From a virus, in the IMG/VR virus record IMGVR_UViG_3300033145_001299, positions 1-30,544 of that record: a stretch of 30,544 nucleotides of DNA. The stretch is one strand, 5' to 3'. The notes beneath the pieces are model-generated. The model was not told the DNA's origin. It ran no database searches and saw only the letters and a program-made list of their open reading frames with translations. Of this stretch, positions 21,550-28,012 are shown one piece after another. Within the stretch, counting starts at the first letter, position 1, and each line of letters begins with the position of its first letter. Position numbers and translations under genes: made by a program.

Positions 21550-21809
21550 CTAAAAGAGATTTAAATTATTATTTAACTGATGAAAATCTTCATTTAAATA
21601 TAAATGTTGCAATAGATAATAATAAAATATTTAGTTTATTAGAAAAAATAGCCAAACAATTCAATGTTAAATATGATATAGAATTATTAGATCAAATTTT
21701 TATAAAATATAATTCAAGATTAGTGATTGATAAATCAAAATATTTAGCAAAGTATAAACTTCTTGAAGGGTTTTACACACAAATTAAAAAAATGAGAGAT
21801 GAAGAATGA
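21546..21809 (+). CDS. 87-residue unknown protein
   Basis: 'DLNYYLTDENLHLNINVAID' and 'KIFSLLEKIAKQFNVKYDIE' then 'LLDQIFIKYNSRLVIDKSKY' suggest a mostly helical protein with a short strand. It overlaps the phosphoesterase (ATGA) and the next gene (ATGA), so it is in the same operon. Not recognised. Confidence 0.5.
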   Translation: MTKRDLNYYLTDENLHLNINVAIDNNKIFSLLEKIAKQFNVKYDIELLDQIFIKYNSRLVIDKSKYLAKYKLLEGFYTQIKKMRDEE

Positions 21810-22039
21810 GTTTAGCAAAAACAGTTAAAAATTTAGAGCAAGAATTTATGAAGAAATATAAAAAAGCAGAGGCAAGTGGTTGGGACGATTCCTTTGTTAA
21901 AACTGCTCAATGGGCTTGGGAAGCTTATTCTGGCTATGTTAGGAACTTAGATGCATTAAATTTAAAAAAATATAATGCAAGAGAATACACTATTGCACAA
22001 AGATTATATGAAATGAGTATTAAACCGAGGTACAAATGA
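21806..22039 (+). CDS. 77-residue unknown protein
   Basis: 'MSLAKTVKNLEQEFMKKYKK' then 'SGWDDSFVKTAQWAWEAYSG' and 'YTIAQRLYEMSIKPRYK' is helical with several tryptophans and looks like a compact helical bundle. ATGA overlaps at both ends. Not recognised. Confidence 0.5.
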   Translation: MSLAKTVKNLEQEFMKKYKKAEASGWDDSFVKTAQWAWEAYSGYVRNLDALNLKKYNAREYTIAQRLYEMSIKPRYK

Positions 22040-22332
22040 AAGGATTTTTTAATGTTTTAAGTAAATTATGCAATATTGCAGATTATTATGATAAAGGTTG
22101 GTCATATACTTATAAATTATATTTTAAATTAGAAAGAAAACAAAGAATTTCTGTGGAAAAAATTAAGAAAAAAACAAGAGATCAATTTAATAATAAATTA
22201 GAAAAAATGATTGACAATCCATATTTCTTATCAGAACATTCAATACAAACAAGATATATTCCACATAAATGTTGTGAAATAATTGATAGATTTTATAGAT
22301 TTAAAGAATATCAAAAAGGAAAGCATTTATAA
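22036..22332 (+). CDS. 98-residue unknown protein
   Basis: A basic, helical protein ('MKGFFNVLSKLCNIADYYDK', 'VEKIKKKTRDQFNNKLEKMI') with an HKCC pair near the end. Its last codons and stop (TAA 22330-22332) lie inside the palindromic promoter of the next transcript. Not recognised. Confidence 0.5.
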   Translation: MKGFFNVLSKLCNIADYYDKGWSYTYKLYFKLERKQRISVEKIKKKTRDQFNNKLEKMIDNPYFLSEHSIQTRYIPHKCCEIIDRFYRFKEYQKGKHL

Positions 22333-22342
22333 ACTTATAAAT
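22325..22342 (+). promoter_or_regulatory. Palindromic double-TATA promoter, copy 3
   Basis: ATTTATAAACTTATAAAT, identical to copies at 14698 and 16486. It overlaps the stop of the 22036 gene. The downstream arm is centred about 24 bases before ATG 22363, again close to a leaderless start. The 24 bases 22321-22344 match 16482-16505 exactly. Confidence 0.7.
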
Positions 22343-22362
22343 TAGAATAATATTAAAGAAAA

Positions 22363-22485
22363 ATGAAATTAAAAACACTGAAAGATAAATTATGGAAGAA
22401 ATCAAAATCAGCAAAAGATTACCCAGAAGATTGGTTAGTTATTCCTGTATTAGATGTTATTGATATTTTGGAGGATTTAAAATGA
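22363..22485 (+). CDS. 40-residue micro-protein, first gene of a transcript
   Basis: 'MKLKTLKDKLWKKSKSAKDY' followed by 'PEDWLVIPVLDVIDILEDLK' is a basic helix then a short hydrophobic strand or helix. The ATG is about 24 bases after a TATA arm and the stop overlaps the next ATG, which supports that it is real. Not recognised. Confidence 0.55.
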   Translation: MKLKTLKDKLWKKSKSAKDYPEDWLVIPVLDVIDILEDLK

Positions 22486-22763
22486 TTAATAAAAATGGAG
22501 ATTTGGAATTTGAAGGAGATATAGAGATTAGAACAACTTTGAGTGATAAGAGAAAAGAGTTTGTAACATTCCCAGAAAGAAAATTAAATGATAAATTAAA
22601 AGATGGTTATTATTATGGAGAAGATGTTAAAAAAAGTATTAAAGAAATATTATTTCATAAGAAATGTTTAAATTGTAAATTAAATATTTGTAATTGTGGA
22701 AAAGAAGAATGGGTTGTTGATGTTGATGTAATTAAAGAAGAATTTGGAGATAAATTACTATGA
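22482..22763 (+). CDS. 93-residue protein with a CxxC...CNC zinc-like site
   Basis: The N-terminal half is strand-rich ('NGDLEFEGDIEIRTTLSDKR'). 'KKCLNCKLNICNCGKEEW' at about residues 60-75 supplies four cysteines in 13 residues, suiting a small zinc site. The end is helical. It overlaps both neighbours by ATGA. Not recognised. Confidence 0.5.
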   Translation: MINKNGDLEFEGDIEIRTTLSDKRKEFVTFPERKLNDKLKDGYYYGEDVKKSIKEILFHKKCLNCKLNICNCGKEEWVVDVDVIKEEFGDKLL

Positions 22764-22924
22764 AAAAAGAATTAAAACCATGTTCAAAAGAAGTATTAAA
22801 ATGGGAAATCTGGACTAAAATAAAAGACCTAAAAGACGACGAAGCATTAAGAATAGAAATATATCCAGACAGAGTTAAAGGAACTTATGAATTAAAAATA
22901 GAAAAGTTTAAGGAGATAAAATGA
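22760..22924 (+). CDS. 54-residue unknown protein
   Basis: 'MKKELKPCSKEVLKWEIWTK' then 'DDEALRIEIYPDRVKGTYEL' shows a helix followed by two strands. It overlaps both neighbours, the next start being preceded by AAGGAGAT. Not recognised. Confidence 0.5.
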   Translation: MKKELKPCSKEVLKWEIWTKIKDLKDDEALRIEIYPDRVKGTYELKIEKFKEIK

Positions 22925-23394
22925 AACCAAAACATCACGACCAATATGGAAAATGGGACGATTTAAGAAAGATAAAAATTGACGAACAAGAAACTTATAT
23001 TGAAGGTGTAAAGAATTATCAACTTAAATCAAATTATGTTCCTGTTCTTGATAGAAAATATCTTGATAAATTTATTCCAGAAAAAACAAATATTTCAGTT
23101 TGTGGAAATGCACCTTTTGAATTTAATGAAGATAAATTAATCAAACAAGCGATAGAAGAAGTTAAAAAATATAAAGATTATGTTGCAAATCATAAGACAG
23201 AACATATTGGGGAATATTCTTTATTTCAGAACATGGATATTGATAATTTTATGCTTGAAAGCTATGGTTTTTATTTAGATTCCGACGGAGAATATTCTTT
23301 AATCTTGTGGTTCACTCCAGAACATCATTTTAATTCAGTAAGAAAGCATATTTTTTGGTATGAGAAAAAGAATAATATGGAGGAATTTTATTAA
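22921..23394 (+). CDS. 157-residue unknown protein
   Basis: A mixed protein with His-rich N-terminus ('MKPKHHDQYGKWDDLRKIKI'), a helix ('EDKLIKQAIEEVKKYKDYVA') and 'YGFYLDSDGEYSLILWFTPE' followed by HHF. This last part reads as strands ending in an aromatic/His cluster. AAGGAG lies about seven bases before the ATG. No family recognised; no catalytic set is evident. Confidence 0.55.
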   Translation: MKPKHHDQYGKWDDLRKIKIDEQETYIEGVKNYQLKSNYVPVLDRKYLDKFIPEKTNISVCGNAPFEFNEDKLIKQAIEEVKKYKDYVANHKTEHIGEYSLFQNMDIDNFMLESYGFYLDSDGEYSLILWFTPEHHFNSVRKHIFWYEKKNNMEEFY

Positions 23395-23395
23395 A

Positions 23396-23501
23396 ATGAC
23401 TTGTGCAACTAAACGGGGTGTGTCCGAACTCAAGTTGAGCAAAGCTCAATCTCCTAATATCAATTAAATAAAATTCCTTACAGGAACTTCAATTAATAAA
23501 A
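23396..23501 (+). other. Structured leader region with 23-codon ORF
   Basis: A tiny frame at 23396-23467 encodes 'MTCATKRGVSELKLSKAQSP' plus NIN. Its bases are richer in G and C than the neighbours. Inside it TTGAGC AAA GCTCAA makes a 6-bp hairpin, and TTCCT TAC AGGAA follows near 23474-23486. The stretch may be a leader peptide or a structured RNA ahead of the zinc-finger and methyltransferase genes; nothing proves either. Confidence 0.3.
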
Positions 23502-23659
23502 ATGAAAATAGAAAAATGCTGTATATGTAAAAAAGAAGAATCAGAATATGAAATAGAAACACCTAATTTTATTTTTGATGTTTATCATGTTATGCAGAAG
23601 AATTTCCAGAGAATTTTAAAGAAATTTGTGATAGTTTAGATAAAGGAGAAAATGAATAA
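23502..23659 (+). pseudogene. Small four-cysteine zinc-finger gene with apparent -1 frameshift
   Basis: From ATG 23502 the frame gives 'MKIEKCCICKKEESEYEIET' with a CCIC site, then runs out as 'DVYHVMQKNFQRILKKFVIV' and TAG at 23637. In the -1 frame, starting near 23579, the sequence reads 'CLSCYAEEFPENFKEICDSL' and ends at TAA 23657-23659, overlapping the next ATG. CxxC plus CxxC fits one zinc finger, so the intact protein would be about 52 residues and spans both frames. A lost base, a sequencing error or an unusual slip at GATGTTTA could explain it. Confidence 0.5.
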
Positions 23660-23942
23660 ACTAATAGAAATAATTTTAAAAGATATTGTAAGAAGAATAG
23701 AATTTTTAGAAGAAAAAACATCAAAAATTTCAATTCCAGATAAGAATGGAATTTACCCTCAAGTACCAATGCCTGGAAAAGCTACAGAACCACAAAAAGC
23801 ATTTATTATAAGTCTTGGTGGAAATCCAGAGAATTTAAGCAAAGAAGAAGCTGGAAAATTAATAGAAAAATTAAAGTCACCAAAAGTTAAAAGTGAAGAG
23901 TCACCAAAGGATTTATATGATGAAACAGGAGAATATTATTAA
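23652..23942 (+). CDS. 96-residue protein with ATxxQ...GGNP helix pair
   Basis: An N-terminal helix ('LIEIILKDIVRRIEFLEEKT'), a proline-rich linker, and 'ATEPQKAFIISLGGNPENLS' followed by KEEAGKLIEKL. The last part follows the pattern 'AT..Q..fI..LGGnp..Ls..eA..lI..L' that closes many virus-coded DNA-related proteins and probably forms a small helical domain. Function unknown. It overlaps the frameshifted zinc-finger gene by eight bases. Confidence 0.5.
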   Translation: MNKLIEIILKDIVRRIEFLEEKTSKISIPDKNGIYPQVPMPGKATEPQKAFIISLGGNPENLSKEEAGKLIEKLKSPKVKSEESPKDLYDETGEYY

Positions 23943-23979
23943 ATGGAAATAAAAAAAATAAGGAGAAATTTGTAAAAAA

Positions 23980-24618
23980 ATGCGTATCTTGAATCTTTAT
24001 TGTGGAATTGGGGGAAATAGAAAGCTTTGGGGAGAGGATCATGAAGTTACTGCAATTGAAAATAATCCAGAGATTGCTAAAATATATCAAGACTTTTTTC
24101 CAAATGATGAAGTTATAGTTGCAGATGCACACGAATATTTATTAGAACATTTTGAAGAGTTTGATTTTATTTGGAGTTCCCCTCCTTGTCCAACTCATTC
24201 CAGGACAAATACATTTTTACACGCACAAGGAGTTATAAGATATCCAGACATGAAATTATATGAAGAAATTATTTTTTTAAAGCAATGGTTTAAAGGAAAG
24301 TGGGTTGTGGAGAATGTAATTAGTTATTATAAACCTTTAATTGAACCACAATTGATTGATAGACATTATTTTTGGAGCAATTTTATAATTACAGGATATA
24401 AATCAGATAGGAAATTTAATATAGCAAATGCCCGGAGTTCTACAAGGAGACCATCAAAAGATGATTATTTAGATTTACAAAATTATCATGGGTTTGATTT
24501 ATCTAAATATAAAATAAAAAATAGAAGAGTTTTATTAAGGAATTGTGTTCATTATAAATTTGGACTTCATATATTCAATTGTGCTTTCAAAGATAAACAA
24601 AATACACTTAATATTTAA
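23980..24618 (+). CDS. C5-cytosine DNA methyltransferase (short)
   Basis: A 212-residue protein. 'LNLYCGIGGNRKLW' at residues 4-17 is motif I with the SAM-binding GxG, 'VTAIENNPE' is motif II, 'SSPPCPTHS' (66-74) holds the catalytic PPC of motif IV, and 'VVENV' (109-113) is motif VI. 'RHYFWSNF' follows in the target part. The enzyme transfers a methyl group to C5 of cytosine in a specific site. It is much shorter than the usual 300-400, the target-recognition region being reduced; this is common in viruses. AGGAGA lies 14 bases before the ATG. A second methyltransferase begins two bases after it. Protection from host restriction is the likely role. Confidence 0.8.
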   Translation: MRILNLYCGIGGNRKLWGEDHEVTAIENNPEIAKIYQDFFPNDEVIVADAHEYLLEHFEEFDFIWSSPPCPTHSRTNTFLHAQGVIRYPDMKLYEEIIFLKQWFKGKWVVENVISYYKPLIEPQLIDRHYFWSNFIITGYKSDRKFNIANARSSTRRPSKDDYLDLQNYHGFDLSKYKIKNRRVLLRNCVHYKFGLHIFNCAFKDKQNTLNI

Positions 24619-24619
24619 A

Positions 24620-25312
24620 ATGATTTCAAAAAAATTTATTCAAGGAGATTGCATTAAAGTATTAATGGAAATTGATAAAGGATTTGATTTAATTTTAACA
24701 GATCCCCCATACAATATTGGTTGGAAATATTCAGATAAAGTTAATGATAAGAGAATTAATTACAATGAATGGTGTTTAGCATGGGCAGAATTATGTATAA
24801 GCAAATTAAATGATAATGGGGTTTTGGCAATAATTAATTATCCAGATAATAATAACATTCTTTATACAGATTTAATTAGAAAAGGTTATAACTTTGTTCA
24901 AGAACTGATTTGGCATTATCCTACTAATGTTGGTCAATCAAATAAGAAATACACAAGAAGTTTTAGAACAATAATTATTTTTAGTAAATCAAAAAAATAT
25001 ACTTTCAATCCAGAAAAACAGGAATATAAAAATCCAACAGACAGAAGAATTAAAGAAAGAATAAAGAATGGATTTGCTCCAAACCATTATTCAACTTTTG
25101 AATTTAACTTATGTAAGAATGTTTCAAAGGATAAAAAGAATAATGGAATCAATCAATTACCAAGAGAATTAGTTGAAATGTTAATTAAGACATATACAAA
25201 TGAAGGAGATAATGTTTGTGATCCTTTTGTTGGAAATGGAACTGTTATTGATATTGCAGAGGAATTAAATAGAAATAGTGTTGGAATAGACATTAATTCG
25301 TATAAGAATTAA
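24620..25312 (+). CDS. DPPY-type DNA methyltransferase (N6-adenine or N4-cytosine)
   Basis: A 230-residue protein. ATG 24620 follows the previous stop in the 'taaaATG' form; an upstream in-frame start at 24545 would add 25 residues from the neighbour's region. 'LILTDPPYNIGW' (24-35) is motif IV with DPPY, and 'VCDPFVGNGTVIDIAEELNR' then 'SVGIDIN' near the C-terminus is motif I (DPFVGNGT at 201-208). Motif IV before motif I is the beta-class order. DPPY is the adenine-type form but does not rule out N4-cytosine. It is followed after one base by a SWIM-HNH nuclease, so the pair may work together. Confidence 0.8.
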   Translation: MISKKFIQGDCIKVLMEIDKGFDLILTDPPYNIGWKYSDKVNDKRINYNEWCLAWAELCISKLNDNGVLAIINYPDNNNILYTDLIRKGYNFVQELIWHYPTNVGQSNKKYTRSFRTIIIFSKSKKYTFNPEKQEYKNPTDRRIKERIKNGFAPNHYSTFEFNLCKNVSKDKKNNGINQLPRELVEMLIKTYTNEGDNVCDPFVGNGTVIDIAEELNRNSVGIDINSYKN

Positions 25313-25313
25313 A

Positions 25314-25778
25314 ATGGAAATAAGAAAAATAACTTGGGAAGCAATAGGCAAAAAAGAAAATTATGATTGTTATGTTTGGGTAGATGATGAAAATAAACTA
25401 ATTCTAAAAATGAAATGTATGTGTTGGAATTTTTCAAATAGACGTCTTAAATCCTTTGGAGAAAATGCTTATAAAAAGACATATAGTTATCCGTGCAAGC
25501 ACTTAAAAAAAATAACAGACAGATTAACCCAACAAGGATACAAATTAAAAATACCTTCAATGCAAGGAACTAACAAATGTACAATCGAATTAAGAAAAAA
25601 ATTAATAGATAGATCAGGCGGAATTTGTGAAAGAAGTTATTGTGAAAAACCAGGAGTAGTTGTGCATCGAAAAATCCCTGGTCATGCTGGGGGCAAGTAT
25701 AACGAGGAGAATTGTGTGATTATATGTAAAGAATGTCATAAAGAAATTCATAAAGGAGAATTTAAACATATTAGTTAA
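25314..25778 (+). CDS. SWIM zinc finger + HNH endonuclease
   Basis: A 154-residue protein. Residues 35-63 fit a SWIM finger, CxC...CxH: 'MKCMCWNF' (C35, C37) and 'YSYPCKHLKKI' (C61, H63). Residues 90-150 form an HNH nuclease: 'IDRSGGICERSYCEKPGVVV' with C105 and C110, 'HRKIPGH' with the catalytic-type His, 'NEENCVIICKECHKEIHKG' with CxxCH at 138-142. It follows the DPPY methyltransferase by one base, a place for a restriction partner, yet a free HNH or a repair function is also possible. A new promoter begins just after the stop. Confidence 0.7.
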   Translation: MEIRKITWEAIGKKENYDCYVWVDDENKLILKMKCMCWNFSNRRLKSFGENAYKKTYSYPCKHLKKITDRLTQQGYKLKIPSMQGTNKCTIELRKKLIDRSGGICERSYCEKPGVVVHRKIPGHAGGKYNEENCVIICKECHKEIHKGEFKHIS

Positions 25779-25787
25779 AACTATACA

Positions 25788-25796
25788 TTTATAAAT
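25788..25796 (+). promoter_or_regulatory. TATA box of a leaderless promoter
   Basis: TTTATAAAT is centred 25 bases before ATG 25817, so transcription should start at or near the start codon of the winged-helix gene. The palindromic partner arm of the three-copy element is absent here. Confidence 0.65.
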
Positions 25797-25816
25797 AACT
25801 ATAATCTTATAAGTTC

Positions 25817-25999
25817 ATGGTTAGAAAAAGTATAAATATTGCAACTTTAGACAAAATAAAAAATTTCTTAAAAAATAAAGAACCAATTTATAAAATTCAT
25901 ATAAGTAAAAAATTAGGGATAGACTTTTATTCTTTAAAGATTGCTTTAGATAGATTAGATATCAAAACAAATGAAAAAGGGCAGGTAAGTTTGAAATGA
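25817..25999 (+). CDS. Small winged-helix regulator
   Basis: A 60-residue basic protein: 'ATLDKIKNFLKNKEPIYKIH' then 'ISKKLGIDFYSLKIALDRLD' gives three helices of a winged HTH, ending in the short wing 'IKTNEKGQVSL'. It is the first gene of a leaderless transcript and overlaps the next start by ATGA. It may regulate this transcript. Confidence 0.6.
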   Translation: MVRKSINIATLDKIKNFLKNKEPIYKIHISKKLGIDFYSLKIALDRLDIKTNEKGQVSLK

Positions 26000-26268
26000 A
26001 ATTTAAAGTAGGTGATAGGGTAAAAATTATTTATGAAGAAATAATAGAAGATAAACACTTAATAGGTAAAAGTGGAATTATTATATCAAAACAGGAAGAT
26101 ATTTATGCAGTTGATTTTGGAAAAATAATAAAACAATCTCGTAACAAGGTTAATGGAACTACTCATCATTTTTGGGGTTCTGAATTAGAATTAATTGAAA
26201 CAGAAGAATTAAAAGAATTTAAAATATTTGAACAAGAATTAGAAATAAACTTGAGGTATTGTATATGA
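25996..26268 (+). CDS. SH3/KOW-like small protein
   Basis: A 90-residue protein. 'MKFKVGDRVKIIYEE' and 'LIGKSGIIISKQEDIYAVDF' give the KOW-like opening of small SH3 barrels: K-V-G-D-x-V, then G-K-x-G-I-I and a following strand. 'THHFWGSELELIE' closes the barrel. Such proteins bind RNA, ribosome or polymerase partners; the partner here is unknown. ATGA overlaps at both ends. Confidence 0.55.
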   Translation: MKFKVGDRVKIIYEEIIEDKHLIGKSGIIISKQEDIYAVDFGKIIKQSRNKVNGTTHHFWGSELELIETEELKEFKIFEQELEINLRYCI

Positions 26269-26567
26269 AAATAAATTGGGACGAGTGGCAAGAAGTAACT
26301 CGAGAGGAATATTATGAATTTAAAGGAGAATGTTTTCAATTAGCTTTTTATGATAAAGATACAATTTGTGAAGTTAAACATTTCAAGAAAAAAGAAAAGT
26401 TTCCAATTATTTTTGAAGGAGTTAGATTTGATTTTGAAGTTAAAAAAGATGGAGATATAACCTTTGTATTAAAAGAACCCTATGGTTTGGATCAAAAGCA
26501 TTATGTGAATTGTTCTTTGGAACAACTTTACAAAGCTGTAGAAAAATCAAAGGAGTTAAGAAAATGA
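26265..26567 (+). CDS. 100-residue unknown protein
   Basis: ATG 26265 overlaps the previous stop (ATGA); TTG 26259 in frame is less likely. 'INWDEWQEVTREEYYEFKGE' opens with a helix, followed by strands ('FPIIFEGVRFDFEVKKDGDI') and a terminal helix. Not recognised. The stop overlaps the YopX start. Confidence 0.5.
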   Translation: MKINWDEWQEVTREEYYEFKGECFQLAFYDKDTICEVKHFKKKEKFPIIFEGVRFDFEVKKDGDITFVLKEPYGLDQKHYVNCSLEQLYKAVEKSKELRK

Positions 26568-27004
26568 GAGAAATAAAGTTTAGGGCTTGGGATAAAATAA
26601 ATGGAAAAATAGCAAAAGTAATTTCTATAGATTTTGTACACAAAAAAATAAAAGAAACATATCCTGAGATTAGTTTAGAAAGATTAAAAGGAAAATTAGA
26701 TAATTTTGGTGAGATTGACTTTCAAGATGTAGAAATTATGCAATTTACAGGACTAAAAGATAAAAATGGAAAAGAAATTTATGAAGGGGATATTGTTAAA
26801 GCAGGATATAACGAATATGAAGAATGTATTGAAGAAGGCAAAGATTATGTAATTGAATTTATTCAAGGAGCTTATTGCTTTAATGAAGAATATCCTAAAG
26901 GACTTGTATTTGATTTAGAAGATTTATCAATTAAAGAAGATACTTTGATAGCTGTTGAAGTAATAGGAAACATTTATGAAAATCCAGAACTAATAAAAAA
27001 ATAA
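26564..27004 (+). CDS. YopX family protein
   Basis: A 146-residue protein. ATG 26564 (ATGA overlap) gives the family's opening 'MREIKFRAWDKINGKI'. 'IMQFTGLKDKNGKEIYEGDI' is the most conserved YopX section, and 'AVEVIGNIYENPELI' is its ending. The family is common in bacteriophages and forms large assemblies; its role is unknown. Presence in an archaeal-type genome indicates exchange between viruses of bacteria and archaea or an old shared family. Confidence 0.9.
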   Translation: MREIKFRAWDKINGKIAKVISIDFVHKKIKETYPEISLERLKGKLDNFGEIDFQDVEIMQFTGLKDKNGKEIYEGDIVKAGYNEYEECIEEGKDYVIEFIQGAYCFNEEYPKGLVFDLEDLSIKEDTLIAVEVIGNIYENPELIKK

Positions 27005-27023
27005 ATAAAAAAATGGTGATACA

Positions 27024-27317
27024 ATGTACAGATTCATAAAATCGCGAAGATACATTAATTTATTTTTATCAATTAGAGAAGATAAGAATATATTAAAACT
27101 TAGTAAGGAATCTGGTTTAACTGCTGGAAGATTATCAATAATAATAGATCAATGGGTTAAAGAAGGTTTATTTGTTAAAGTAAAAAATGGAAGGGAAATA
27201 AGTCTTGTTATCACAGAATTTGGAAAACATTACAAAAAAGCATTAAAAGAGTGTCACGAATTAGCACTTAAACAACTAAAGAGTGAGAAGGAGGTTAAAA
27301 ATGACAGCAAAAACTAA
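27024..27317 (+). CDS. Winged-helix (MarR-like) regulator
   Basis: A 97-residue protein. 'YINLFLSIREDKNILKLSKE' and 'SGLTAGRLSIIIDQWVKEGL' form the helices of a winged HTH with the recognition helix around 'AGRLSIIIDQW'. 'VKVKNGREISLVITEFGKHY' is the wing and the closing helix. The layout is that of archaeal MarR/PadR-type repressors. GGTGAT before the ATG may serve as ribosome site. It overlaps the next gene, whose strong ribosome site lies inside its 3' end. Confidence 0.7.
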   Translation: MYRFIKSRRYINLFLSIREDKNILKLSKESGLTAGRLSIIIDQWVKEGLFVKVKNGREISLVITEFGKHYKKALKECHELALKQLKSEKEVKNDSKN

Positions 27318-27786
27318 AATGAATGGAAAAGATTTAGAATATAATGAAGAAAAAAAAGAGTGGGAAGCAAAATCTGAAAAAACTGAAAAAACAATTTTTG
27401 ATGAAAGAAGAAAAATCTTAACACATAGCATGACTGAAAAGAAAGAAACAGAGCACGGAAATCTTGAAATGGCTACTAAAGGTGAATATCATGAAAAAGG
27501 AATAAAGAAAATCTTAGGTGATCTTAAAGAAAAAAAGAAAATTTATGAAGGAAACATAATAAACCTTGAAAAGTTTGAAGGAGAAGCTCCAGAAATGACT
27601 GAAGAAATGCAAAAGCTTAAAGATAATCTTGAAAAATTACAAATGATTTCACATAAAGAAAAAGCAACTGATGATGAAAATGAAAAGAATGCAACAAATC
27701 TTAAAAACGAAAAAGAACATCTAAGAAAGACTACTAAAGATATAAAAGAAATCACTGATGCAATAGGAGGGCGTTTAAAATTATGA
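27301..27786 (+). CDS. Coiled-coil protein of unknown function
   Basis: A 161-residue Lys/Glu-rich protein. ATG 27301 is chosen because AAGGAGGT (27288-27295) lies five bases before it; the in-frame start at 27283 is unlikely. Residues 1-30 may be strands ('NGKDLEYNEEKKEWEAKSEK'); residues 70-161 are two long amphipathic helices ('GIKKILGDLKEKKKIYEGNI', 'EEMQKLKDNLEKLQMISHKE'). No domain is recognised. A strong ribosome site suggests high expression. Scaffold-like function is conceivable, though its place far from the capsid genes does not favour it. Confidence 0.6.
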   Translation: MTAKTKMNGKDLEYNEEKKEWEAKSEKTEKTIFDERRKILTHSMTEKKETEHGNLEMATKGEYHEKGIKKILGDLKEKKKIYEGNIINLEKFEGEAPEMTEEMQKLKDNLEKLQMISHKEKATDDENEKNATNLKNEKEHLRKTTKDIKEITDAIGGRLKL

Positions 27787-28010
27787 AATGGATGAACAAG
27801 AAGAAGAATTTGAAAGAGAAATCGATGACATGCTTTCAGAAGATCCTATTAGAAGCGAGTAAAAAGAAAATAAGGAAAGAACTAAAAAAAGTAAAAAATT
27901 CAGTCGATTTCATGTTATTTTTAAATTGGTTAGCAAGAGCAAGAAAAAGTGGAATAGAACTTTCAGACAAAGTAATTAAAAAAGCAATAGAAAAAAATGC
28001 AGATAGATAA
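27783..28010 (+). CDS. Small basic helical protein
   Basis: A frame of 75 codons. Only the second half ('KKIRKELKKVKNSVDFMLFL' then 'LARARKSGIELSDKVIKKAI') looks like ordinary protein; the first 15 residues are low in quality, so translation may begin at ATG 27825. It overlaps the coiled-coil gene by ATGA and a nested ORF. Not recognised. Confidence 0.45.
   Translation: MKWMNKKKNLKEKSMTCFQKILLEASKKKIRKELKKVKNSVDFMLFLNWLARARKSGIELSDKVIKKAIEKNADR
27788..27862 (+). CDS. 24-residue acidic nested ORF
   Basis: 'MDEQEEEFEREIDDMLSEDP' plus IRSE lies in another frame over the start of the 27783 frame. Its composition is like real short acidic peptides of this genome, and its stop lies inside the later part of the basic ORF. 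It may be the true first gene, with the basic protein starting at 27825. Confidence 0.3.
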   Translation: MDEQEEEFEREIDDMLSEDPIRSE

Positions 28011-28012
28011 AA

